Assembly (NCBI GenBank): GCA_905233625.1
Contig: CAJOFJ010000026.1
Location: 1-32,626, forward strand
Length of the DNA stretch: 32,626 nt
Direction of reading: 5' to 3'
Source: an uncultured Bacteroidales bacterium
Lineage (GTDB): Bacteria > Bacteroidota > Bacteroidia > Bacteroidales > WCHB1-69
The position numbers and the translations under genes were made by a program. Below, one piece after another: positions 8,222 through 15,440 of the stretch. Positions within the stretch are counted from its first letter, which is position 1. Each line of letters opens with the position of its first letter. Under the pieces are notes generated by a model. It saw only the letters and a program-made list of their open reading frames with translations, had not been told where the DNA came from and searched no databases.

Positions 8222-8253
8222 AAAAAAGCTCCGCAAATGCGGAGCTTTTTTTT
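8222..8253 (+). terminator. Intrinsic terminator after serA
   Basis: A perfect 8-bp GC-rich stem AGCTCCGC/GCGGAGCT (8227-8234 and 8239-8246) with an AAAT loop, preceded by six A and followed by eight T. This is a textbook rho-independent terminator 20 nt after the serA stop. Its T-run merges into the -7 box of the next gene. Confidence 0.92.
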
Positions 8254-8260
8254 ATCTTTG
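8253..8260 (+). promoter_or_regulatory. -7 box TATCTTTG for the DUF985 gene
   Basis: Exact TAnnTTTG match that begins at the last T of the serA terminator and ends 20 nt before the ATG at 8281. The -33 region would fall within the terminator hairpin. Confidence 0.55.
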
Positions 8261-8280
8261 CATTCTCAATAAAACTATTT

Positions 8281-8733
8281 ATGGACGCAAAGAAATACAT
8301 CGAGACCCTTCAATTGGAACCCCACCCCGAAGGCGGGTACTTCCGGCAGGTATATGGCAACGACGACAGCGGCAACAAGCCCATCTCCACCATATATTAT
8401 ATGCTTACCGGCAGCGACTTCTCAGCCTTTCATCGCCTGCACAACATGACGGAAATCTGGTACTACCATGCCGGCGAACGTCTCAATATTTATGTTATTG
8501 ATCCTGACGGCAGTCTGACCGTGCATCACCTGTTCGCCAACAACGAGATGCAAGTGGTAATACAGCCCGGCCAGTGGTTTGCCGCCGACATCCCATCGAA
8601 AACCGGTTTCTGCCTGGTGGGCTGCGCTGTGGCCCCCGCCTTCAGCTTCGAGAACTTCGAACTGGGCACCAAAAGCGAACTGCAAAGCCAATTCCCCCAA
8701 CACACCGACCTCATTGAGCGCCTGTGCCGGTAA
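8281..8733 (+). CDS. Cupin, DUF985 family
   Basis: A 150-residue cytoplasmic cupin of the DUF985 (Cupin_5) family. The N-terminal signature LEPHPEGGYFRQVY (residues 12-25) is followed by the STIYYML and SAFHRLHNMTEIWYYHAG strands, which carry metal- or ligand-facing His and Glu, then LNIYVIDPDG and the PGQWFAADI turn. The family is widespread, has solved structures, and has no agreed substrate; a sugar or nucleotide ligand has been suggested. Length is typical. The short leader and dedicated promoter imply it is transcribed independently of serA. Confidence 0.9.
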   Translation: MDAKKYIETLQLEPHPEGGYFRQVYGNDDSGNKPISTIYYMLTGSDFSAFHRLHNMTEIWYYHAGERLNIYVIDPDGSLTVHHLFANNEMQVVIQPGQWFAADIPSKTGFCLVGCAVAPAFSFENFELGTKSELQSQFPQHTDLIERLCR

Positions 8734-8794
8734 ACAGGAATATTATAATCCTAAAATAAAATTTATTTTTATTAATAAACAATTCATTTTTTTG

Positions 8795-8802
8795 TATTTT
8801 TG
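8795..8802 (+). promoter_or_regulatory. -7 box TATTTTTG upstream of a decayed ORF
   Basis: Matches TAnnTTTG and lies 14 nt before an ATG at 8816. The promoter appears intact although the reading frame behind it is broken. Confidence 0.45.
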
Positions 8803-8815
8803 CAAAGAAAATATC

Positions 8816-8983
8816 ATGAAGATTGAAAACCTCAGAACTACTGAAAAGGCTACTTGATTCAGGATGCACAATTCGATTATTATTTACAATCCCGTGGAGG
8901 CAACAAAAACCGCACCTATCTTCGCACTGCAAAAAGTGTCGAATAGTACGACTGTTTTTTCAGTAGAAACAATGAAATTATAG
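8816..8983 (+). pseudogene. Short ORF interrupted by an in-frame TGA
   Basis: From ATG 8816 the frame runs 13 codons (MKIENLRTTEKAT), hits TGA at 8855-8857, then continues open through MHNSIIIYNPVEATKTAP to TAG at 8981-8983. The second half reads like protein and the frame is the same, so a single point mutation may separate the two parts. The family is not recognised. It may equally be a 13-residue peptide followed by chance sequence. Confidence 0.35.
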
Positions 8984-9014
8984 AAGGTGATTATAAAAAG
9001 ATGTCTGTATATCA

Positions 9015-9086
9015 GTGAGTTACCGAACAAGAGATGGAACAGAAAAAGTAAAGATTATTACTGGCATACGACGCTGCGTAAAATAG
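9015..9086 (+). pseudogene. Relic of an ATPase N-terminus (decayed Walker A)
   Basis: The plus strand encodes RDGTEKVKIITGIRRCVK before a stop. The core IITGIRRC matches the strand and turn that precede GKS in the Walker A motif of AAA ATPases of the DUF4143/COG1373 type (…TGIRRCGKS…). Here G-K-S is lost and the frame ends at once. It is on the opposite strand to the ATPase C-terminal relic downstream, so the two are either parts of different copies or were rearranged. Confidence 0.4.
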
Positions 9087-9090
9087 TATA

Positions 9091-9372
9091 ACAGCAATAA
9101 CCTTATCTCTTGTAAATAACCGATCCAGGAAATCAGCGACAGCCCCTATTTCACTGACAATACAATAGGCTCACCGGGGTTGGACGGATTGCGCAGGGTG
9201 ATGTAAGCTCCGTCTGCTCCTGAATGGCATGTCGCATCACCAAAAGGCTACGGCCCACCTGAACACAGTCCTCACCTATTAACTCCTTGATCTCCTTCAG
9301 AGTGGTAAGGCTTGTGTACTCATCCGTTTCCGTATAATAGTGGGTATAGTTCTTCACCTGTTGGCAATACAA
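9091..9372 (-). pseudogene. Frameshifted relic resembling a LytTR DNA-binding regulator
   Basis: Reading the minus strand across frames gives NYTHYYTETDEYTSLTTLKE, then a KELIGEDCVQVGRSLLV stretch. A frame change leads to TDGAYITLRNPSNPGEPIVL and a further one to SEIGAVADFLDRLFTRDK. The order of a Y-x-x-Y-x-T strand, a TLKEIKELI helix and a V-x-x-GRS-LLV strand resembles the LytTR output domain, which binds DNA to regulate transcription. At least two frameshifts break it and the N-terminus is missing where it abuts the ATPase relic. The family call is by eye only. Confidence 0.35.
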
Positions 9373-9932
9373 TGATAGAACAGGGTGAAAAAGTCAACCA
9401 GTTGATAAAAGGTCTGTTTCCTTTGGCATCCATAAAGGGAATAACTTCTGATGATGCCGGAGTCAATCAGGTTTTCAAGGACATCTGAAAAAGAGCCGCC
9501 GCCTTTTTTGCCAACTGCTTTGAGCAACTCTGACCGAGTCATACCATAGAATCGTTTGCCCAACTGACGGATGACGTCGATGTAGATTTCGGAACTTGAA
9601 TAGAGGCCTGTGTAAACGTCCTTGAATTCCGGTCGGGCCTTGTCCTTGTCGAAGTATATAGTGTTGAGGTTGTCGGCCATTGTCCGGTCGGGACGGATAC
9701 TGTCCATATAAAATGGCACTCCTCCAATGACCATATAGGTTAGGGCTATTTCGTATCTCGACAGATGGAAGCCGCGTTTGGTCCAGTACTCCTCGCATTC
9801 TGAAAGTGTGAAAGGCTTAAGGAAGATGGATTCTGTAATCCTTCCGTAGAGGCCTCCGTAATCGCGCATGACATTATCAACCATCCAGCTGGTAGCCGAT
9901 CCGCACACGATAAGGAAGCAATCTGCTGAACC
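9354..9932 (-). pseudogene. Truncated AAA-family ATPase (middle domain only)
   Basis: About 190 codons encode the middle of an archaeal/bacterial AAA ATPase of the COG1672 type. They start abruptly at ADCFLIVCGSATSWMVDNV (the sensor strand), continue through GGLYGRITESIFLKPFTLSE and the YMVIGGVPFYMD segment, and end at QLVDFFTLFYHCIANR. The Walker A and B part is missing, cut by a TAG at 9933-9935, and the C-terminal nuclease-like region is replaced by the LytTR-like relic. The protein cannot be a functional ATPase. An ATG lies a few codons into the fragment, but expression is doubtful. Confidence 0.75.
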
Positions 9933-10084
9933 CTATTGAGTTGGGACGAATTCTGGACGAAAACTTGACGAAATATGGATGGGATTTCGTGTTGAGGTGT
10001 GGAAAAAGGTGTCTTTTATGAGCAACAAATTTCCGATTTTTGCGTCTATTATATTGAATGTTTAATAAATCCCCCAATCTTATT

Positions 10085-11140
10085 ATGGAAAGAAAGATTG
10101 TTAAGTGTTGTTTATTAACAATGTCTCTGGTTTTAATATCATTGTTTAGTTTTGGGCAGAAAAAAAACCTCCGTCAATACTATTACTGGACTAACCAAGC
10201 CGAACTGGCTATCTGCGACAGCAACTATGCAACGGCCAATGCGTGTTATGACAAGGCTTTCGCATTGAAAATCCCATTTGCCAAAGACTTGCTTTCAGCT
10301 TACTTGTTGAATTTGAAACTCACCCACGATGTGGATAAAATAGAAACATATGCGAAATATCTTGTCCAATGTGGGGATTCTGAACTTTCTGAAAGATACG
10401 CAAGCGAATGTGAGGTGGACTCACAGGTATACAAACTATTACAATTCATTGAAACGAATTATCACTCACTCTGCGACACGGCTTTGCAAAACAGATTGGA
10501 TGAAATCCTGGAAAAAGATCAATCATATCGGCACGGTCGTGGACTGAATGCATTTGAGGATTCTATGAATCGTGCTATCATAGATGACATTAAGCTTCTT
10601 TTCAACACATATAAAATCAATATACAGACAACAGGAATATATCATCTATACAATCTCCATGCTCCAGCAATACACTACGTACGTGCAGAATTGCACGACT
10701 TACAAGATTTGTTCAAGGAACATGTTCTAAAGGGCAATATAGGTGCCGATATGTATATGAGGTTAGAGGATGAATACCTCTTGGTGATTGAAAACAACAA
10801 GGAGACTGACGAACTGAAAGACCCCAATGGGTATGGACAAGGGAACTTCTATTTTTACATAATTGGAGGTACTGTATTTATCACTTATCCCACAAATATA
10901 AAGATGGTTAACAAACATAGAAAAGCACTCGGACTATCAGAGACTTTTGAAGATTTGGTGAAAAAAGTATCATGGGAATACACCCACAACATTATGCGAT
11001 GGCACAGCATTAGCACCTGTATATACGGGGATAAAGACGAAAACAACGCGGAAGCGGCAAAATTGAAAAAAGAGATAGACGAAGAGCACGCTGCCGGTGA
11101 TTTTCATAGATTGTATTTTGACGAATCCGTAAGAAAATAA
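10085..11140 (+). CDS. Exported protein with helical repeat N-terminus and DUF6624-like C-terminus (paralog 1)
   Basis: A 351-residue protein with a Sec signal peptide (residues 1-25, ending LFSFG-Q), hence the choice of ATG 10085 over an upstream in-frame ATG at 10058. An alpha-helical, TPR-like first half is rich in Tyr and Asp. The C-terminal part carries YPTNIKMVNKHRKALGLSET, matching the N-P-D-T-x-x-V-N-K-x-R-x-x-x-G-L segment of the two following genes and the DUF6624 family in general. It is the most divergent of the four paralogs and has an extra charged tail. Function is unknown. No perfect -7 box is seen; GATTTTTG at 10035-10042 is one mismatch off. Confidence 0.75.
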   Translation: MERKIVKCCLLTMSLVLISLFSFGQKKNLRQYYYWTNQAELAICDSNYATANACYDKAFALKIPFAKDLLSAYLLNLKLTHDVDKIETYAKYLVQCGDSELSERYASECEVDSQVYKLLQFIETNYHSLCDTALQNRLDEILEKDQSYRHGRGLNAFEDSMNRAIIDDIKLLFNTYKINIQTTGIYHLYNLHAPAIHYVRAELHDLQDLFKEHVLKGNIGADMYMRLEDEYLLVIENNKETDELKDPNGYGQGNFYFYIIGGTVFITYPTNIKMVNKHRKALGLSETFEDLVKKVSWEYTHNIMRWHSISTCIYGDKDENNAEAAKLKKEIDEEHAAGDFHRLYFDESVRK

Positions 11141-11142
11141 GC

Positions 11143-11283
11143 ATGGAAAAGTTTTTGTTAGTAATCGTCCTCTTTCTGTTTACACTGTGTTTTTTTCACG
11201 GCGGACACGTTATGAACGTTCTTCTGGAATTTAAAAATATTGATGGATCAAAAGTTGATGTTGAACTCATAGAGATAAAATAA
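11143..11283 (+). CDS. Small exported or membrane peptide (46 residues)
   Basis: The ATG lies 2 nt after the stop of the preceding gene, so translation is probably coupled. Residues 3-18 form a strong hydrophobic segment (FLLVIVLFLFTLCFF), followed by a short polar tail ending NIDGSKVDVELIEIK. It could be a signal peptide with a tiny secreted remainder or a single-pass membrane peptide. No lipobox is evident and no family is recognised. Spacing and composition favour a real gene, but it may be a truncated remnant. Confidence 0.5.
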   Translation: MEKFLLVIVLFLFTLCFFHGGHVMNVLLEFKNIDGSKVDVELIEIK

Positions 11284-11342
11284 ATCATTATGGTTTTGAA
11301 TATAAAGTTTTTATCGCATTTTGTTTTGAATTATGAGAGAAT

Positions 11343-11562
11343 GTGCCGAAGGCACAATATCCTATTAACCCCGCACAAGCGACGAAGGAGTGCAGTGTGG
11401 GGTATTGAGGCCGAATGTGTGATATGCGTGCTGAAGGCACGCTACAACGACACTCATAGTTGCGTACCTTCGGCACGCTGCATTCCACCACGAGTATCGC
11501 CACCCCAAACTGCGGCCTACGGCCTTGTTAGGGGTTAATAGAATACCGTGCTTTCAGCACGT
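11343..11562. repeat. 220-bp BIME-like pair of inverted REP units
   Basis: Two arms of about 105 bp face each other around 11450. Each arm contains an outer hairpin (GTGCCGAAGGCAC at 11343-11355; CGTGCTTTCAGCACG at 11547-11561), a TATTAACCCC…GGGGT element, and an inner hairpin (GCGTGCTGAAGGCACGC at 11426-11442; GCGTACCTTCGGCACGC at 11462-11478). The arms are clearly homologous but diverged between AACCCC and GGGG. This is the layout of bacterial interspersed mosaic elements mobilised by REP-associated tyrosine transposases, none of which is in the window. The rest of the gap (11284-11604) shows no gene. Confidence 0.8.
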
Positions 11563-11604
11563 AACAATACAAAAAATCAATAATATGAAATAAAAGTGTT
11601 AACC

Positions 11605-12528
11605 ATGAAAAAAATCTCCTTATTTATCATCTTCCTTTATATTGTTTTTGGTGCCGTATGCCAGCCCCAACAAAAGGATATTGTTCTCTCAAAAAAAGTT
11701 CAGAAAATCAATAAGCAAAAGGAAGTCATCAATTCTATCCGTGTATATCATAAACCCGAGAATTTACCTGTGGCCATCAAGGCGTATGAGGATTTGTTCG
11801 CAATGGATCCACCGCTCTCTGTCTGTGGCCCTTTCTATCGGGGTTATGCTGATGTCCTGGCTCAAAGCGGGAACCTCACAAAAGCCATCACCTATTATGA
11901 CCTGGCTATTAATAACGGCTTCGCGGAACCTGATGAATTTGGCTATACCTACAGAAAAGAATATTTCGCAAAAGACACTGCCTTATATAATCGGAAACTA
12001 AAGGAATACCAGTCAATGTGTGTACATTCAGTTCGAGAATCACAATTAATTTATGAACTCCGACAATTGTTAGGGGCTGACCAATTTGCGAGGAAATATG
12101 AGTTAAAGCACCCGGAATGTACTGATATATTGAGATTCTCTGATTCGCTGATTATGAAAAGGCTGGTGGATTTAATGAAAGAATATCCGGAATATGAAAA
12201 TATTTTTAGTGTGGACAAAGAGGTTTCCATCGTAATATCCAGACATCTTTTCTCAGCATACCCTCTGTTTTGGCTCACTTATTTTGAACCCAATACGAGA
12301 AAACTGGTGGAAGAAGGAATTTGCATGCCATTTGTCTATGCCGACTTGTATGACAAATGTATAATTCGCGCATACGGATGCCAGAGTTACTATGGCCAAT
12401 GGGACAATAACGGAAAGAATGCGAACCCGGATACGGAGTTGGTCAACAAGCGCAGGCGCTGGCTCGGGTTGCCTCCTTTGCAAGAGTTGAAAAAGGACGA
12501 ATTCATGATCATGCCCGCATACGATTGA
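11605..12528 (+). CDS. Exported protein, DUF6624-like C-terminus (paralog 2)
   Basis: A 307-residue protein with a signal peptide at residues 1-20 (…FGAVC-Q). ATG 11605 is used because an upstream in-frame GTG at 11596 would only add three residues. Two TPR-like helices (about 45-115) precede a helical middle. The C-terminal DUF6624-type signature is RAYGCQSYYGQW, NPDTELVNKRRRWLGLPPL. It shares the SRHLFSAYPLFWLTYFEP segment with the next paralog, so these two are the closest pair. No enzyme activity is known for the family. It is probably transcribed through the BIME from upstream, since no -7 box is visible. Confidence 0.8.
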   Translation: MKKISLFIIFLYIVFGAVCQPQQKDIVLSKKVQKINKQKEVINSIRVYHKPENLPVAIKAYEDLFAMDPPLSVCGPFYRGYADVLAQSGNLTKAITYYDLAINNGFAEPDEFGYTYRKEYFAKDTALYNRKLKEYQSMCVHSVRESQLIYELRQLLGADQFARKYELKHPECTDILRFSDSLIMKRLVDLMKEYPEYENIFSVDKEVSIVISRHLFSAYPLFWLTYFEPNTRKLVEEGICMPFVYADLYDKCIIRAYGCQSYYGQWDNNGKNANPDTELVNKRRRWLGLPPLQELKKDEFMIMPAYD

Positions 12529-12585
12529 TTCTTTAATACTTTGCTTGATGAATAACTTTTGCAACAATTGAATGCGATTATTTTG

Positions 12586-12593
12586 TATCTTTG
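12586..12593 (+). promoter_or_regulatory. -7 box TATCTTTG before a decayed gene and paralog 3
   Basis: Exact TAnnTTTG match 13 nt before an ATG (12607) that opens a frameshifted gene. It may now serve as the promoter of the exported protein gene at 12876. Confidence 0.5.
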
Positions 12594-12606
12594 CCAAAAT
12601 TTTAGA

Positions 12607-12870
12607 ATGACAAGAGAACAGCTGATAGAAAAGAACAAGGCACTTTTTTGGTACACTCTAGTGATGCTTTATTGGTGGAGACCTTTCTGAATTATGGCAC
12701 TTTTAATCCACCCTCCGAGGAAACTATCAAAAAGTCTTTGACAGCTATTGCGGTGCAAGGAGTATAAATGCTGTACTGTATTATCACGAGTTATACAACC
12801 ACCCTCTCTCTTTGTTGAAAACCGGCCCGGAAATCACCAGTTTTTTTGCGACAGTATCACAAAATACCAA
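12607..12870 (+). pseudogene. Frameshifted gene, possibly an AbiE-partner-like protein
   Basis: ATG 12607 encodes MTREQLIEKNKALFWYT, then the frame ends at TGA 12688. Shifting frame near 12654 continues the protein as SSDALLVETFLNYGTFNPPS and on to a stop near 12766. A third frame gives YYHELYNHPLSLLKTGPEITSFF, which runs into the leader of the next gene. From memory, small Bacteroidota proteins encoded beside AbiEii-type nucleotidyltransferases begin MTREELIEKN…LFWYT and contain VETILNYGT. If so, this is a dead antitoxin or partner gene without its toxin. At least two frameshifts are needed. Confidence 0.5.
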
Positions 12871-12875
12871 CAAAT

Positions 12876-13790
12876 ATGAGAAAAACAACCTTAACCATTA
12901 TCATTTTAATCGCGGCGATGACTGCGGTGTGGGCACAAGAGCCAGTCCTCTCTAACCGCATAAAAAAATATTTTGAACTTCATGATGTCGTTGACAAAAT
13001 GGCATCTGAGAATTATTTTGCCAACTATTCTGACGAAGCCATAAAAACAGCTTACAATAATATATTCAAATCCGACGTCTCCATATATAAAAAGAGGGCG
13101 TACGTAACGTATGCTGAAATATTATTGAAAAGAAAGCACACGGCTGAGGCCATAGAGTATTTTGATAAGGCTTTTTACGCCAAAGAACTATTGCCAAGAG
13201 TCTTTGAAAAAAGATACAGGAAACAGTTTATGGAGCAGGATTCCATATTATTTTTCAATAAAATCAAGGAATACAAAGAGAATTACAGCAAGGTATTCAC
13301 TTATCAGGAGTTGAGGATAATAGAACAGATTTCCGCAATGGTTTCTGCAGACCAATTGGCCAGAAACTATGATAATGTCCATCCGAGTTCAGCCCTGATA
13401 ATGTATACAGACTCGCTAACCATGGTCAATATGGTAAAAATTATCCAGGAGAATCCGAATATCTTAGATCCGTTTGCTCTTGATGAGTGGTCGTACTTTT
13501 TGCTGAGCCGCCACATATTCACGGCTTATCCTCAATTCTGGCTCACCTATATTGAGCCCATTTGGAAACAGAAGTTGATAGAGGGTCATTATATCCCATT
13601 GACATACGCCCGCACGTACGACCAATGCATTATCAAAGCACGGGGAGAAAAGAGTTTTTATGGCGTATGGGATGACAATGGTCTCGCCGCAAACCCTGAC
13701 ACAGCTGCGGTCAACAAGCACCGAACCAATATCGGCCTGTGCCCATTGGAAGAGCAGAAACCGATAAACGGATTCTTTATGACGTACTAA
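12876..13790 (+). CDS. Exported protein, DUF6624-like C-terminus (paralog 3)
   Basis: A 304-residue protein with a signal peptide (residues 1-21, …TAVWA-Q), which fixes ATG 12876. TPR-like helices (about 45-110) include KHTAEAIEYFDKAFYAKE. A region shared with paralog 2 follows (SRHIFTAYPQFWLTYIEP), then the C-terminal signature GEKSFYGVWDDNG, NPDTAAVNKHRTNIGL. The canonical YG-(T/C)-Q is changed to a S-F-Y-G version here. The leader and first codons are nearly repeated 940 bp downstream at the next gene. The role is unknown; the gene pairs with the lipoprotein gene 22 nt downstream. Confidence 0.8.
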   Translation: MRKTTLTIIILIAAMTAVWAQEPVLSNRIKKYFELHDVVDKMASENYFANYSDEAIKTAYNNIFKSDVSIYKKRAYVTYAEILLKRKHTAEAIEYFDKAFYAKELLPRVFEKRYRKQFMEQDSILFFNKIKEYKENYSKVFTYQELRIIEQISAMVSADQLARNYDNVHPSSALIMYTDSLTMVNMVKIIQENPNILDPFALDEWSYFLLSRHIFTAYPQFWLTYIEPIWKQKLIEGHYIPLTYARTYDQCIIKARGEKSFYGVWDDNGLAANPDTAAVNKHRTNIGLCPLEEQKPINGFFMTY

Positions 13791-13812
13791 TTATCACAAA
13801 ACATCAACAAGT

Positions 13813-14454
13813 ATGAGAAAAACAAGCTTAACCATTATCCTTGTATTTGTAATGTTATCCGTGCTGCTGTCATCTTGTTTTTTGGCACGGGGGATTTTGG
13901 GTGTCAAAACGCCCTCGCCGAAAACAGAAAAACAGGTACTGAAAAAAGCCCGCAAGTTTCATTTTGATGAGTTCCCGATGCTGTTCACCACCGATACGGG
14001 AACCATTCGCTATTGGGTAACCGACCGCCTGCGTACAGTGGATTCCGCCAGTAATAAATTCGACCCTCTGATATTCAAGCATGGGGATATGGTGATTCCC
14101 GTTGAGACAAGTACCGGGTGTACTGCCTACAGTTTCACCTTGGTTCATAGCCTGTCGGACAGCACTCAATACCATACAGACCCCAACAAGCCTCTCTCAT
14201 GGTACATCAACAGCCAGTGTGTCATCAATTTCGACAGCACAGCTTTTTATGCTGATATTGCCGATGCTGACTTTGTGGTCTTGATCTATTGGGCCACTTA
14301 CGAAGGTGTCTTCAACAAACCCAAAAACAAGCGCCTCGCCGAGGAAGTCGTGCAACGAAACGAGCAGGACAGCCTGAACATAAAAGCGTACTACGTTAAT
14401 TTCGATAAGCGCGAGAACATCCAGCTCTGCACGAGTACGCTGAAAGGAAGGTAA
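13813..14454 (+). CDS. Lipoprotein of unknown function
   Basis: A 213-residue lipoprotein: the signal peptide ends in the lipobox LLSSC with the lipidated Cys at residue 22. The mature part contains STGCTAYSFT and, near the C-terminus, DFVVLIYWATYEGVFNKPKN. The latter recalls thioredoxin-fold-like segments in Bacteroides lipoproteins, but no CxxC is present. The gene follows paralog 3 by 22 nt and shares its leader sequence, so it is likely in the same transcript. Its stop codon TAA forms the first bases of a -7 box for the next gene. No firm family assignment. Confidence 0.75.
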   Translation: MRKTSLTIILVFVMLSVLLSSCFLARGILGVKTPSPKTEKQVLKKARKFHFDEFPMLFTTDTGTIRYWVTDRLRTVDSASNKFDPLIFKHGDMVIPVETSTGCTAYSFTLVHSLSDSTQYHTDPNKPLSWYINSQCVINFDSTAFYADIADADFVVLIYWATYEGVFNKPKNKRLAEEVVQRNEQDSLNIKAYYVNFDKRENIQLCTSTLKGR

Positions 14455-14459
14455 CTTTG
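14452..14459 (+). promoter_or_regulatory. -7 box TAACTTTG overlapping a stop codon
   Basis: Exact TAnnTTTG match whose first three bases are the TAA stop of the preceding lipoprotein gene. It lies about 56 nt upstream of ATG 14515. Confidence 0.45.
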
Positions 14460-14514
14460 CAATTTACCCAATTTACCATTGACCATCAACTACTTCAGAC
14501 AAACCCAAAACAAC

Positions 14515-15390
14515 ATGAAAAATCTCATCACCATCGCCATCTTGACTATCTGCGCCTGTCTTCCGGCCTTTTCACAAAACACCGAATATTCACGTAGTGG
14601 CAAAGATGGCGTCTGGTTTGAAGTGAGAAATGACAGCTTGAATCCTTGCCGCTATACCGAGGATAACAAAATCTACCAAGCCAACAGGGAATTCACCTTT
14701 GAGTTCCACTATTTCGACCCACAAGGAAACGAGCGCTTCATGAGGTATAAGCTTGTTCCCAAACAAGGAATATGTCTCACGGAAACTGGCGACACCACCA
14801 CCTGCACATATACGGCGTCGGACTTCTCCTTCTCGGATATCTTTGATGCCACAGATTCCTGCGTCAACCGTTATTTATTGAAAGTCGCATGCACTGGTGG
14901 CGGTTTTGGCAATGATTATGATCAAACTATTGAAGAGTTTCGTTTCTTTTTTGATGACCAAAGAGAACGGTCTTCGTCACGTTCCGGCATCGTGGAAAAC
15001 GAGCGGAATTTGTGGATGCATCCTAATCGGAGTTGTTTGTTTAAGGTTCTCGAGCTCAATCCCTTTCCTTACATCCAATACCCCATCAAAAAAGGAAAGA
15101 CTTGGAAATGGCGACTTACCATCGGCAGCCAGTGGGGCGACGAACGTTGGAAAACATGGGATGGCCTTATCGTCAATAAATACAAGTATAAGATTACTGA
15201 TACAAAATGCGAAGTCGTTACGCCCATGGGCACGCTTTCGTGCGTAAAGGTGGAGGCCATGGCCAAAAGCCGTATCGGGAAAACCCACCTCACAGCCTAT
15301 TACAACGACACCTACGGTTTTGTCAAAATGGACAACACCAACATCGACGGCTCAAAGATTATCATTAATCTGGTGGAAACCAATTTTTAA
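14515..15390 (+). CDS. Exported TapB/DUF3108-like protein
   Basis: A 291-residue protein with a signal peptide at residues 1-21 (…LPAFS-Q), the reason for choosing ATG 14515 over an in-frame ATG at 14479. The C-terminal half has the features of the TapB/DUF3108-like beta-barrel domain: a KKGKTWKWRL strand, TPMGTLSCVKVEA, and the closing YYNDTYGFVKMDNTN with GSKIIINLVE. Such domains are periplasmic and have no defined activity. An unassigned N-terminal domain (about 30-150) holds several Cys residues that could pair. It has a probable promoter of its own. Confidence 0.65.
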   Translation: MKNLITIAILTICACLPAFSQNTEYSRSGKDGVWFEVRNDSLNPCRYTEDNKIYQANREFTFEFHYFDPQGNERFMRYKLVPKQGICLTETGDTTTCTYTASDFSFSDIFDATDSCVNRYLLKVACTGGGFGNDYDQTIEEFRFFFDDQRERSSSRSGIVENERNLWMHPNRSCLFKVLELNPFPYIQYPIKKGKTWKWRLTIGSQWGDERWKTWDGLIVNKYKYKITDTKCEVVTPMGTLSCVKVEAMAKSRIGKTHLTAYYNDTYGFVKMDNTNIDGSKIIINLVETNF

Positions 15391-15411
15391 GGAGTTTTCT
15401 CTGAAAAAATG

Positions 15412-15419
15412 TATCTTTG
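15412..15419 (+). promoter_or_regulatory. -7 box TATCTTTG for paralog 4
   Basis: Exact TAnnTTTG match 21 nt upstream of ATG 15441. Confidence 0.55.
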
Positions 15420-15440
15420 CAGGCACAAAAATAAATTGAT

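Noticed and set aside
7590-8300. 236-codon minus-strand frame opposite serA
   Set aside because: Shadow of the strongly codon-biased serA; it also runs through the terminator and next promoter.
11290-11538. 82-codon frame (and an antisense counterpart)
   Set aside because: It lies mostly within the BIME-like inverted repeats; the protein is an artefact of the hairpins.
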